Shown here: piece by piece, positions 26,023 to 34,673 of the stretch
How positions within the stretch are numbered: the first letter of the stretch is position 1
Layout of the letters: each line of letters opens with the position of its first letter
Origin: Candidatus Ideonella esbjergensis
Lineage (GTDB): Bacteria; Pseudomonadota; Gammaproteobacteria; Burkholderiales; Burkholderiaceae_C
Reading direction: 5' to 3'
DNA: 64,000 nt
Assembly: GCA_016710065.1 (NCBI GenBank)
Contig: JADJLP010000001.1
Span: forward strand, 434,001 to 498,000
Notes under the pieces: model-generated
What the model saw: only the letters and a program-made list of their open reading frames with translations
What the model was told of the DNA's origin: nothing
Database searches by the model: none
Made by a program: the position numbers and the translations under genes

Positions 26023-26490
26023 CGGCGCATAGCGGCCGGCCGTATTTCGTCATTCCCGCGTAGGCGGGAATCCAGGTTTTCGCGCTCACACATCCGTGGC
26101 GGGGCAGAGGCCGCCGGGTACCCGCCCGACTCCATCTCCCCCTGGCTCACGCCCTGAACCGGGCGTGAGCCATTCCGCCTTAAGTTCCGTCGGGCGGATA
26201 CCCGACACCCTCTGCCTGAGACGGCGGTGGAGCGCCACCAGGTGGGCCGTCACCGTCAGGGGTTGCAGGGCAGTGGTGGTGCCTTCGGGCGGAGGGCACA
26301 TTCGCGTTTGGGTAGAGAGCTCCGAGGGCCAAGGCGGAACAAGAGAGCGCAGGCGCAACAGGGGGCACTGCGCTTGTCCGCGAGGAGTCCGTAGGCCGAA
26401 GGTACCGCCGCTGCGCTGCCGCAGCCGAAGCAAAGACATGGATTCCCGCCTGCGCGGGAATGACGAAATACGGCCGGCTGCTATGCGCCG
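26023..26490. repeat. Unclassified hairpin-rich element with 51-base inverted arms
   Basis: Arms 26023-26073 and 26440-26490 are inverted copies with two mismatches in 51. The inner 25-26 bases of each arm are a REP-like unit and the outer 25 are unrelated to it. The 366-base centre contains a perfect 12-base stem (GGCTCACGCCC against GGGCGTGAGCC, near 26143-26172) and a shorter GGTGG/CCACC hairpin. Both strands have open frames of just over 115 codons, but neither looks like a real protein. I recognise no transposase or known RNA. This accounts for nearly all of the gap between the decarboxylase and TetR genes. Confidence 0.65.
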
Positions 26491-26529
26491 GTGACAGACA
26501 TACTCGTCCGTGCCCGGGAAAGGGTGGCT

Positions 26530-27141
26530 TCAGTCCTTCTGCAGACCCAACAGGTAGCTGTGCACGGCCTGCTCGCCCACGGCGATCAGGTTGAAGCTGT
26601 GGGGCGAGAGCGTCCAGTGGTTCATCAAGCCATCCACCAGTGCGAACAAGCCCAGCGCGGCGGCCCGTTTGTTCAGCCTGGGCTTGAGCCGGCCATGGGC
26701 GCGCTTGAGCAAGGTTTCGAGCTGGTCCACGAACGAGGCCACGGACTCCTGGTGGCGCTGGCGCACCGGGGCCAGGTCTGCCGTGTACTCGGTGTAGTGC
26801 ATGGCGATGCTGAAGACCCGTTGCACCTGTGCATGGGTGGCCAGTTCGCGCAGCGGCATCATGGCCATCGCCATCAGGCCGGCCAGGGCTTCTTCGGGTG
26901 GGCGGGCCAGGGCCTCGGCAATGGCGGTTTCGCAAGGCATGGTCACGCGCTCCATCATCGCGTCGAACAGATCGGCCTTGTCCTTGAAATGCCAGTAGAC
27001 CGCGCCGCGTGTGACGCCGGCGGCCGATGCCACCTGCTGCAAGGAGGTGCGCGCCACCCCCTGCGCCAGGAACATCTGTTCGGCGGCATCGAGGATCTGG
27101 TGGCGCGTTTCTTGCGCCTCGGCCTTGGTCTTACGGGCCAT
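26530..27141 (-). CDS. TetR/AcrR family repressor of the RND efflux operon
   Basis: 203 residues starting at ATG 27141 (MARKTKAEAQETRHQILDAA). The helix-turn-helix, LQQVASAAGVTRGAVYWHFKDKADL at about residues 30-55 (long motif, key residues GVTRGAVYWHF), is classic for AcrR/TtgR-type regulators of multidrug pumps. The C-terminal ligand domain carries the TetR_C_2-like pattern of that group. It diverges from the efflux operon, and an AcrR-like palindrome lies between them, so it very probably represses both transcripts and is released by a pump substrate. Confidence 0.93.
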   Translation of the reverse strand: MARKTKAEAQETRHQILDAAEQMFLAQGVARTSLQQVASAAGVTRGAVYWHFKDKADLFDAMMERVTMPCETAIAEALARPPEEALAGLMAMAMMPLRELATHAQVQRVFSIAMHYTEYTADLAPVRQRHQESVASFVDQLETLLKRAHGRLKPRLNKRAAALGLFALVDGLMNHWTLSPHSFNLIAVGEQAVHSYLLGLQKD

Positions 27142-27186
27142 GACTGCCTGTGCCTGCGCCAGAGACCTGAAGTGGTGGATGGTTAA

Positions 27187-27208
27187 ACATACATTCAACA
27201 GTGTATGT
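27187..27208. promoter_or_regulatory. AcrR-like operator in tetR/efflux divergent promoter
   Basis: ACATACA (27187-27193) and TGTATGT (27202-27208) form 7-base perfect arms, matching the AcrR/TtgR operator type (ACATACAT...ATGTATGT). A TATACT hexamer overlaps the right side (27108-numbering excluded; it begins at 27208) and could be the -10 of the efflux operon. Confidence 0.7.
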
Positions 27209-27280
27209 ATACTGCGCCGCTTCCACAAGCTCCACCGCCCTGAAGGTTCAGCCCAGGCCACCCGCCTGCCAAGGATGTTC

Positions 27281-28516
27281 ATGCACGCCCACCTCGCCAT
27301 GCCCGCCCATCACACCGCCACGCCCTTGAAATCCCTCACCCTTCTGGCGTTGGCCGGCCTGCCCGCACTGGCCTTGGTGGCCTGCGGCCCAGGTGGCGGG
27401 GCGCCAGGTGGCGCGGGGCCGGGTGGCCAGATGCCGCCGCCCCAGGTGGGCGTGGTGATGGTGCAGGCCACCGGCGTGAGCCTGCCCACCGAGTTGCCGG
27501 GCCGCCTGGAGGCCAAGCGCGTGGCCCAGGTGCGTGCCCGCGTGACGGGTGTGGTGAACAAGCGCTTGTTCACCGAAGGGGCCCTGGTCAAGAGTGGCCA
27601 AAGCCTGTTCCAGATTGACGCCGCGCCCTACCAGGCCACGCTGGCCAGCGCTCAGGCACAACATGCCAAGGCCGAGGCCGCGCTGGCCCAGGCCCAGGCG
27701 CAGTTGGAACGCAACCGCCCGCTGGCCGAAGCCAAGGCCATCAGCCAGCAGGAGTGGGTGGCCACCCAGGCCACGCAAAAGCAAGTCACGGCCGATCTGG
27801 CCGCCGCCGCCGCCGCCGTGGCGCAGGCCAGGCTGAACGTGGCCTACGCCGCCGTGGCCTCGCCCATCAGCGGACGCATCGGCCGGGCCATGGTGACCGA
27901 GGGCGCGCTGGTGAGCCAGACCGAGGGCACCTTGCTGGCCACGGTGCAGCAGGTGGACACGCTGTATGTCAACTTCACCCAGTCGGCCGCCGAGGTGATG
28001 CGCCTCAAGCGCGCAGTCGAAGCCGGCAAGCTGCGCAACAGCGGTTCCACGCAAGTGCGCATCGTGCTGGACGATGGCAGCGAATACGCCCACCCGGGCC
28101 AGCTGCTTTTTTCTGACCTGAGCGTCGACCCGACCTCGGGCCAGGTCACGCTGCGTGCCGAGGTGCCCAACCCGAAGGGTGATTTGCTGCCAGGCCTGTA
28201 CGTGAAGGTGCGGCTGAGCCAGGTGGCGACCGACAGCGCCATGCTGGTGCCTCAGCAAGCGGTGACGCGCGCCGCCGCCGGCGACACCGTGCTGGTGGTG
28301 GGCGCCGACGGCCAGGTGGCACCACGCGCGGTGCAGCTGGGTGGCGCGCGTGGCGCCCAGTGGGTGGTGCTGGGCGGCTTGAAAGCCGGTGAACAGGTGG
28401 TGGTGGACGGCTTCCAGAAGATCCGGCCCAAGGCGCCGGTGACGCCAGTGCCGTGGAGCCCACTTGGTATGAGCGCGGCCGCCGCCTCTGCCCCGGCCTC
28501 GGCCGCCAGCCGCTGA
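27281..28516 (+). CDS. RND efflux periplasmic adaptor (membrane fusion lipoprotein)
   Basis: 411 residues from ATG 27281 (AAGG 6 bases upstream); ATG 27275 is also in frame. The lipobox LVAC places lipidated Cys at residue 35. Lipoyl half-motifs surround an Ala/Gln-rich helical hairpin (about residues 125-195), followed by beta-barrel and membrane-proximal domains (VRIVLDDGSEYAHPGQL, TLRAEVPNPKGDLLPGLYVKV). This is the AcrA/MexA layout. It links the inner-membrane pump to the outer-membrane channel encoded downstream. Confidence 0.94.
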   Translation: MHAHLAMPAHHTATPLKSLTLLALAGLPALALVACGPGGGAPGGAGPGGQMPPPQVGVVMVQATGVSLPTELPGRLEAKRVAQVRARVTGVVNKRLFTEGALVKSGQSLFQIDAAPYQATLASAQAQHAKAEAALAQAQAQLERNRPLAEAKAISQQEWVATQATQKQVTADLAAAAAAVAQARLNVAYAAVASPISGRIGRAMVTEGALVSQTEGTLLATVQQVDTLYVNFTQSAAEVMRLKRAVEAGKLRNSGSTQVRIVLDDGSEYAHPGQLLFSDLSVDPTSGQVTLRAEVPNPKGDLLPGLYVKVRLSQVATDSAMLVPQQAVTRAAAGDTVLVVGADGQVAPRAVQLGGARGAQWVVLGGLKAGEQVVVDGFQKIRPKAPVTPVPWSPLGMSAAAASAPASAASR

Positions 28517-28534
28517 CGCGCCGGAGCCGTCGCC

Positions 28535-31500
28535 ATGTCATCGAGCTTCTTCATCGACCGGCCCATCTTTGCCTGGGTCATCGCGCTGTTCATCGTTGTG
28601 CTGGGGGGTGCCGCCATCACCAAGCTGCCGGTGGCGCAGTACCCCACGGTGGCGCCGCCCACCATCGTCATCAGCACCGCCTACCCGGGCGCCTCGGCCC
28701 AGGTGCTGGAAGACAGCGTGCTGGCCGTCATCGAGCAGGAGCTCAACGGCGCACCGGGCCTGATCTACCTGGAGTCGAGCGCCGACGCCAACGGCGGCGG
28801 CACCATCAACGTCACCTTCGAGCCGGGCACCGATGTGTCCATCGCCCAGATCGAGGTGCAGAACCGCCTCAGCCGCGCCACGCCACGCCTGCCCAGCGCC
28901 GTGGTGCAGCAGGGCGTGCGGGTGGACAAAGCCCGCTCCAACTTCCTGGCCGCCGTGCTGCTGACCAGCACCAACCCGGCCTATGACCCGGTGGCGCTGG
29001 GCGACTACGTGGCCCGCAACATCGTGCCCGAGCTGCTGCGCGTGCCCGGCGTGGGCCAGACCATCTTGTTCGGCACCGAGCGCGCCATGCGGGTCTGGAT
29101 CGACCCGGCCAAGCTGCAGGGCCTGGGCCTGTCGCCCAGCGACGTGAACAACGCCATCCGTGCGCAGAACCTGCAGGTCTCGGCCGGCAGCATCGGCTCG
29201 CAACCCGCTGCCCCCGGGCAGACCACCTACGCCACCATCAACGTCAGCGGCCAGCTGACCACGGTGGAGCAGTTTGGCAACATCCTGCTGCGCGCCAACG
29301 CCGACGGCTCTACCGTGCGGCTGAAGGACGTGGCCCGCATCGAGCTGGGCGGCCAGAGCTACGCCACCTCGTCGCGGCTGAACGGCGTCACCTCCACCGG
29401 CATCGGCGTGCAGCTCTCGCCCACCGGCAATGCGCTGGCCACTGCCAACGCGGTGCGCGCCCGCATGACCGAGCTGCAGCAGTACATGCCCGAGGGCGTG
29501 GCCTGGGCCATCCCCTTCGACACATCGAAGTTCGTCCGCATCTCCATCGAGGAGGTGGTGAAGACCCTGGCCGAGGCCATTGCGCTGGTGTTCGTGGTGA
29601 TGCTGGTGTTCTTGCAGAACATCCGCTACACGCTGATCCCCACCATCGTCGTGCCGGTGGCGCTCACCGGCACCTTCGCGGTGATGCTCACCTTGGGCTT
29701 TTCCATCAACGTGCTCACGCTGTTCGGCATGGTGCTGGCCATCGGCATCCTGGTGGACGATGCCATCGTGGTGGTGGAAAACGTCGAACGCATCATGGCC
29801 GAGGAGGGCCTGGGCCCGGTCGAAGCCACGCGCAAGGCCATGGGCCAGATCACCGGCGCCATCATCGGCATCACCGTGGTGCTGGTCTCGGTCTTTGTGC
29901 CCATGGCCTTCTTCAGCGGCTCGGTGGGCAACATCTACCGCCAGTTCTCGCTGTCCATGGTGTCGAGCATGCTGTTCTCGGCCTTCATGGCCTTGTCGCT
30001 CACGCCCGCGCTGTGCGCCACCATCTTGAAGCCGGTGCCGGCCGACCACCATGAGAAGCGCGGCTTCTTCGGCTGGTTCAACCGCAGCTTCAAGCGCACC
30101 GCCAAGAACTACGAGTCGGTGGTGGCGCGCATCCTGCCGCGTGCCGGCCGCTTCCTGGTCATCTACGCCGCCATCCTGGCGGCCGTGGCGCTGATGTACC
30201 AGAAGCTGCCCACGTCTTTTCTGCCCAACGAAGACCAGGGCTACCTGGTGGTGAATGTGCAGTTGCCGCCTGGCGCCGCGCTGGAGCGCACCGACGCCGT
30301 CATCAAGAAGGTGGAGGGCTTCTTCATGGCCCAGCCCGAGGTGGACAAGATCGTCAGCGTGCTGGGCTTCAGCTTCTCAGGCGCGGGCCAGAACGCGGCG
30401 CTGGCCTTTGTGCCGCTCAAGCCCTGGGACGAGCGCAAGGGGCCCGAGCACAGCGCCCAGGCGCTGGCCGGCAGGGCCTTCGGCGCGATGATGGGCGGCG
30501 TGCGCGACGGCTTCATCTTCCCCTTGAGCCCACCGCCCATTCCCGAGCTGGGCACGGCCACCGGCTTCAATTTCCGCCTGCAGGACCGTGGTGGCAACGG
30601 CCACGTGGCGTTGCTGAACGCCCGCAACCAACTGCTGGGCATGGCTTCGCAGAGCAAGATCCTGCAGGGCGTGCGGCCCGACGGCCTGGAAGACGCGCCG
30701 CAGCTGCAGCTCGACATCGACCGCGAGAAGGCCGCCGCTTTGGGCGTGGGCTACGACAGCATCAGCGCCATGCTCTCCACCGCGCTGGGTTCGGCCTATG
30801 TGAACGACTTCCCCAATGCCGGTCGCCTGCAGCGCGTGGTGGTGCAGGCCGAGCCCGCCGCCCGCATGCAGCCCGAGGACGTGCTCAAGCTCTTCGTCGC
30901 CAACAACAAGGGCCAGCAGGTGCCGCTCTCGGCCTTTGCCAGCACCCGCTGGGTGACCGGGCCTATCCAGACCGTGCGCTACAACGGTTACCCGGCGATG
31001 AAGATCGCGGGCGACGTGGCGCCGGGCCACTCCACCGGCGACGCAATGGCGGAGATGGAAAAGCTGGCCGGCCAACTGCCACCGGGCTTTGGCTTCGAGT
31101 GGACCGGCCAGTCGCGCGAGGAAAAGCTCTCGGGTTCGCAGGCCACCATCCTGTTGGCCTTCTCGATGTTGGCTGTCTTCCTGTGCCTGTCGGCCCTGTA
31201 CGAGAGCTGGAGCATCCCGGTGGCCGTGCTGTTGGTGGTGCCGCTGGGGGTGCTGGGCTCGCTGGCCGGTGTGTGGATGCGCGGCATGCCCAACGATGTG
31301 TACTTCAAGGTCGGCCTGATCACCATCATCGGCCTCTCGGCCAAGAACGCCATCCTGATCATCGAGTTCGCGAAAGACCTGCAGGCCGAAGGCAAGGGCC
31401 TGATCGAAGCCACGCTCGAAGCCTGCCATCTGCGCTTCCGCCCCATTCTGATGACCTCGTTCGCCTTCATCCTGGGCGTGCTGCCACTGGCCATCGCCAC

Positions 31501-31720
31501 CGGCGCGGGCTCGGCCAGCCAGCGTGCCATCGGCACCGGCGTGATGGGCGGCATGATCACTGCCACTGTGCTGGCCGTGCTGCTGGTGCCGGTGTTCTTC
31601 GTGGTGATACGGCGCTGGTTCCCGGGCGGCCATGTGGCGCCGCACAGCACCCATATCGCCTCGGCCGCCACCGACGCCGCTGCGGCCCAAGCCCTGCACC
31701 ACGGGGAGAGCAAGGCATGA
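28535..31720 (+). CDS. RND multidrug efflux pump, HAE1 family
   Basis: 1061 residues, normal for AcrB/MexB-type proton antiporters. It has the duplicated six-TM halves, the SSFFIDRPIFAWVIA start, and the proton-relay Asp pair in GILVDDAIVVVENVER (TM4). GRLQRVVVQAEPAARMQPEDV lies in the funnel domain and GMPNDVYFKVGLITIIG in the second half. It exports hydrophobic or amphiphilic compounds through the tripartite complex. The stop overlaps the ATG of an intergenic repeat unit (ATGA at 31717). Confidence 0.95.
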   Translation: MSSSFFIDRPIFAWVIALFIVVLGGAAITKLPVAQYPTVAPPTIVISTAYPGASAQVLEDSVLAVIEQELNGAPGLIYLESSADANGGGTINVTFEPGTDVSIAQIEVQNRLSRATPRLPSAVVQQGVRVDKARSNFLAAVLLTSTNPAYDPVALGDYVARNIVPELLRVPGVGQTILFGTERAMRVWIDPAKLQGLGLSPSDVNNAIRAQNLQVSAGSIGSQPAAPGQTTYATINVSGQLTTVEQFGNILLRANADGSTVRLKDVARIELGGQSYATSSRLNGVTSTGIGVQLSPTGNALATANAVRARMTELQQYMPEGVAWAIPFDTSKFVRISIEEVVKTLAEAIALVFVVMLVFLQNIRYTLIPTIVVPVALTGTFAVMLTLGFSINVLTLFGMVLAIGILVDDAIVVVENVERIMAEEGLGPVEATRKAMGQITGAIIGITVVLVSVFVPMAFFSGSVGNIYRQFSLSMVSSMLFSAFMALSLTPALCATILKPVPADHHEKRGFFGWFNRSFKRTAKNYESVVARILPRAGRFLVIYAAILAAVALMYQKLPTSFLPNEDQGYLVVNVQLPPGAALERTDAVIKKVEGFFMAQPEVDKIVSVLGFSFSGAGQNAALAFVPLKPWDERKGPEHSAQALAGRAFGAMMGGVRDGFIFPLSPPPIPELGTATGFNFRLQDRGGNGHVALLNARNQLLGMASQSKILQGVRPDGLEDAPQLQLDIDREKAAALGVGYDSISAMLSTALGSAYVNDFPNAGRLQRVVVQAEPAARMQPEDVLKLFVANNKGQQVPLSAFASTRWVTGPIQTVRYNGYPAMKIAGDVAPGHSTGDAMAEMEKLAGQLPPGFGFEWTGQSREEKLSGSQATILLAFSMLAVFLCLSALYESWSIPVAVLLVVPLGVLGSLAGVWMRGMPNDVYFKVGLITIIGLSAKNAILIIEFAKDLQAEGKGLIEATLEACHLRFRPILMTSFAFILGVLPLAIATGAGSASQRAIGTGVMGGMITATVLAVLLVPVFFVVIRRWFPGGHVAPHSTHIASAATDAAAAQALHHGESKA

Positions 31721-31791
31721 GCCCCGCTCGGCCGCCCGAAGGGGCGAGATCCCTCTTGGAGGGACTGGGCTGCAGGCCCAAGGGAGCACCA
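31717..31791 (+). repeat. 75-base intergenic unit linking pump and channel genes
   Basis: It starts with ATGAGC, overlapping the pump stop codon, and ends with AGGGAGCACCA just before the GTG start of the channel gene. A close copy lies at 41051-41124 and related tandem copies at 38396-38544. Here the unit is 25 sense codons long, so the channel gene could also be read from ATG 31717. Confidence 0.8.
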
Positions 31792-33174
31792 GTGAAAGCG
31801 AACCGCGTGATGCGAACCATCCCCTGGCTGGCCGTGGCCGCCCTGGCCGGCTGCGTGAACCTGGCGCCCCGCTACGAGCGCCCGGCGCTGGCCGTGCCCG
31901 CCGCTCTGCCAGCCGCAGCAACTGATGCGGGCACCATGCCCGCCTGGCAGGCGCTGCTGCGTGACGAGCGCCTGCGCCTGACCGTGGACATGGCTCTGGC
32001 CAACAACCGCGACTTGCGCGTGGCCCTGCTGAACGTGGAACGCAGCCGCGCGCAACTGCGCCTGGCTGACGCCGACCGCTGGCCCACTGTTTCCGCTGCA
32101 CCGGGGGCCAGTCGGGCACCCAACACCAAGGGCGTGGAAGCCAACACCTGGCAGGCCGGATTGCAGCTGAGCGCCTACGAGCTGGATCTGCTGGGCCGCG
32201 TGCGCAACCTCGATGACGCCGCCGCCGCATCTCTGTTGGCCACCGAGGCGGCTGGCCGCAGCGCCCGCCTGGCGCTGATCACGCAAACCGCCACCGCCTG
32301 GCTTGCGCTGGCGGCCGACACCGAGCAACTGGCCCTGGCCCAGCAAAGCGGGGTGTCGCGCGACGAAACCCTGCGCCTCACCACGCTGCGCGAGCAGGTG
32401 GGTGCGGCATCGGGCCTGGAGCTGAACGTGGCGCAGACGCTGAGCGCCTCGGCACGCGCCAGCGTGGCCCAGCTCAGCCGCCAGGTGGCGCAAGACCGCA
32501 ATGCGCTGAACCTGCTGGTGGGCCAGACAGTGGCCGACGCGCAGCTGCCCGGCCCGCAAGGCCTGGGCGGCACCGAGTGGCTGGCGCCGGTGCCGGCCAG
32601 CGCGTCGTCCGAGCTGCTGCTGGCACGGCCCGACGTGACCCAGGCCGAGCAGCAACTGGTGGCCGCCAACGCCAACATCGGCGCGGCGCGTGCAGCCATG
32701 TTCCCGCGCATCGTGCTCAGTGGTTCGGCCGGGCAGGTCAGCCCCACGTTGGCCGGGCTGATCAGCAGTGGCAGCTTTGCCTACACGCTCAGTGCCAGCG
32801 CGGCCATGGCCTTGTTCGACGCCGGCCGCAACCAGGCCAACATCCAGGTGGCCCAGGTCAACCGCGACGTGGCCGTGGCCCAGTACGAAAAGGCCGTGCA
32901 GACGGCTTTCCGTGAGGCCGCCGACGCCCTGGTGGCGCAAGGCACCTGGCGCGAGCAGGTGCGGGCCCAACTGGACCTGCTGGACGCCGAGCGCGAACGT
33001 ACGCGGCTCACCCGCCTGAAGCTCAGCCATGGCGCGGCCAGCCTGACCGAGGTGCTGGACGCCGAGCGCTCGCTGGTGGCCGCGCAGCAAGGCGCGGTGC
33101 AGGCGCGGTTGGGCGAGTGGCTCAACCGGCTGGCGTTGTACAAGGCCTTGGGGGGCGAGGCGACGGGCCGCTGA
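31792..33174 (+). CDS. Outer-membrane efflux channel (TolC/OprM family lipoprotein)
   Basis: 460 residues from GTG 31792, with AGGGAG 5 bases upstream supplied by the repeat unit; ATG 31810 is an alternative. The lipobox LAGC gives lipidated Cys21. The protein has the NodT/OprM duplicated helical repeats (ALANNRDLRVALLNVERSRA; LLLARPDVTQAEQQLVAANA; LTRLKLSHGAASLTEVLDAE). It completes the tripartite pump. Confidence 0.93.
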   Translation: MKANRVMRTIPWLAVAALAGCVNLAPRYERPALAVPAALPAAATDAGTMPAWQALLRDERLRLTVDMALANNRDLRVALLNVERSRAQLRLADADRWPTVSAAPGASRAPNTKGVEANTWQAGLQLSAYELDLLGRVRNLDDAAAASLLATEAAGRSARLALITQTATAWLALAADTEQLALAQQSGVSRDETLRLTTLREQVGAASGLELNVAQTLSASARASVAQLSRQVAQDRNALNLLVGQTVADAQLPGPQGLGGTEWLAPVPASASSELLLARPDVTQAEQQLVAANANIGAARAAMFPRIVLSGSAGQVSPTLAGLISSGSFAYTLSASAAMALFDAGRNQANIQVAQVNRDVAVAQYEKAVQTAFREAADALVAQGTWREQVRAQLDLLDAERERTRLTRLKLSHGAASLTEVLDAERSLVAAQQGAVQARLGEWLNRLALYKALGGEATGR

Positions 33175-33289
33175 GTCTGGGCCGGCACCCGTTGCGCTCA
33201 TGCGCACATGAAGCTCCCCGGCGAAGCGGCAACTCGGCTCAAAGCCGCCCATCACTGCCGCGCTCTGTCGGCATTCCCGCACCCCCCTC

Positions 33290-33315
33290 GTCATTCCCGC
33301 GCAGGCGGGAATCCA
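33290..33315. repeat. REP-like repeat, single copy
   Basis: One 26-base unit between the efflux operon and the convergent outer-membrane protein gene. Nothing else is recognisable in the 248-base gap 33175-33422. Confidence 0.85.
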
Positions 33316-33422
33316 TGTCTTCGGCTTGCTGTGGGCCCGCGCCAGGCGGCAAGCCGGGGCTCAACAGGCTGTGTTGGCATTTCAGGAAGAAAGGTAACCC
33401 CCGCACAGGCCTTTGCCGCACA

Positions 33423-33932
33423 TCAGAAAGCGTAGCGGGCGCCCAGTCGCAGTTGGCGAACGTGCTCGCGCTGCGAGCTTTCGGGGGCGTTCGGGAACCG
33501 GTGTCGCCGGTAGAGAGCCGAGCCCAGCAAGAGCTCGGCGTTCAGGCTCCAGGGCGGCGCCAGTTCGCAGGCCAGGCCGCCGTACACGCCCCATTGGCGC
33601 ATGTCGCTCCACACCGCCGTGCCACTGGCCAGCTCCAGCCCCAGGCTGGGCCGCAGCAGGGGCTCTGCCGCCCAGGGTGCCAGGCGCCAGCCCAGGCGAG
33701 CGGCCCCATACAGGTTGTTGTCCGCGCCATGGCGGACATTGCCCAGCGACACCCCCAGCACCAGCTTGTCCGTCAGGGCCCGGTCATAGCCCAGGCTCAG
33801 CGCCTGGTCACCCTGGCCAAAGCCATGAGCCCATTGCAGCGACAGTCCATTCTGTTGCGCACTGGTGGGCGCTGAGATCAGGTGGACCAGCAGGGCGGCC
33901 GCCATGTGCAGCAGGTGGCGTGCAGTGACCAT
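33423..33932 (-). CDS. Small outer-membrane beta-barrel-like protein
   Basis: 169 residues starting at ATG 33932; a TTG four codons upstream is possible. A signal peptide (HLLHMAAALLVHLISAPTSAQ) precedes alternating amphipathic strands (LSLGYDRALTDKLVLGVSLGNV, YGAARLGWRLAPW, LRLGARYAF). The C-terminal Phe fits recognition by the Bam machinery, and the size suggests an eight-stranded barrel. No enzyme motif is seen; function unknown. Confidence 0.75.
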   Translation of the reverse strand: MVTARHLLHMAAALLVHLISAPTSAQQNGLSLQWAHGFGQGDQALSLGYDRALTDKLVLGVSLGNVRHGADNNLYGAARLGWRLAPWAAEPLLRPSLGLELASGTAVWSDMRQWGVYGGLACELAPPWSLNAELLLGSALYRRHRFPNAPESSQREHVRQLRLGARYAF

Positions 33933-34046
33933 AGTGTGAGGCAACCTGTGAGTGGGGTAGGTATGACCGCATTCTGCTCAGCGAGACTTGTTCACGCCTC
34001 CTTCGTTTTGTGGAGCTGCGCAGGCCAGCCGTTACCATCGCGCACC

Positions 34047-34673
34047 ATGACCCGAGCCACCCTGATGGGCCAGCTGCTGGTGTTCATTGCGCGGCTGATC
34101 ACCGGCGCGCAAGGCCACTGGCGAGGCTGCCCGCCCGAGGCGCTGCAGCGCATCTACTTCGCCAACCACCAGAGCCACTTCGATTGGGTGCTGATCTGGG
34201 CCGCGCTGCCGCACGAGTTGCGCTCGCTCACCCGCCCCATCGCGGCCAAGGATTACTGGACATCGTCGCCGCTCAGGCACTGGATCACGCGCGAGGTCTT
34301 CAACGCGGTGTACGTCAACCGCACCCGCACCGATGATCAAGACCCGCTGGAGCCATTGGTGCAGGCCCTCGCTGCCGGTGATTCGCTGGTGATCTTTCCC
34401 GAGGGCACGCGCAGCAACAAGGGCGTGCCGCAGGCCTTCAAGAGCGGCCTGTACCACCTGGCCGAGCAGTTTCCCCATGTGCAACTGGTGCCGGTGTGGA
34501 TCTCGAACGTGCAGCGGGTGATGCCCAAGGGCGAGGTGGTGCCGGTGCCCATCCTTTGCACCGTCACCTTCGGCACGCCCATGCAACTCGAAGCCGGTGA
34601 GGACAAGCGCGCCTTCCTGGAGCGCGCTCGCGACGCGGTGCTGGCGCAGCGGCCGGCCGGGGAGCAGACATGA
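34047..34673 (+). CDS. 1-acyl-glycerol-3-phosphate acyltransferase (PlsC family)
   Basis: 208 residues from ATG 34047. Motif I HQSHFD (H41-x4-D46) is the catalytic dyad, and motif III FPEGTRS (117-123) binds the phosphate. It acylates lysophosphatidate or a similar lysophospholipid at the inner membrane. It overlaps the CdsA-like gene (ATGA at 34670), forming a two-gene lipid module that runs on into ruvC. This PlsC/CdsA-like pair is probably a second copy beside the housekeeping genes. Confidence 0.9.
   Translation: MTRATLMGQLLVFIARLITGAQGHWRGCPPEALQRIYFANHQSHFDWVLIWAALPHELRSLTRPIAAKDYWTSSPLRHWITREVFNAVYVNRTRTDDQDPLEPLVQALAAGDSLVIFPEGTRSNKGVPQAFKSGLYHLAEQFPHVQLVPVWISNVQRVMPKGEVVPVPILCTVTFGTPMQLEAGEDKRAFLERARDAVLAQRPAGEQT

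Noticed and set aside
26086..26494. ORFs of 117 and 132 codons inside the inverted-arm element
   Set aside because: Both strands are open because of base composition; no start signals, and the reading includes the REP-like unit.
31099..31791. Outer-membrane channel gene starting at 31099
   Set aside because: This would overlap the RND pump by over 600 bases; the lipoprotein signal begins at 31792.
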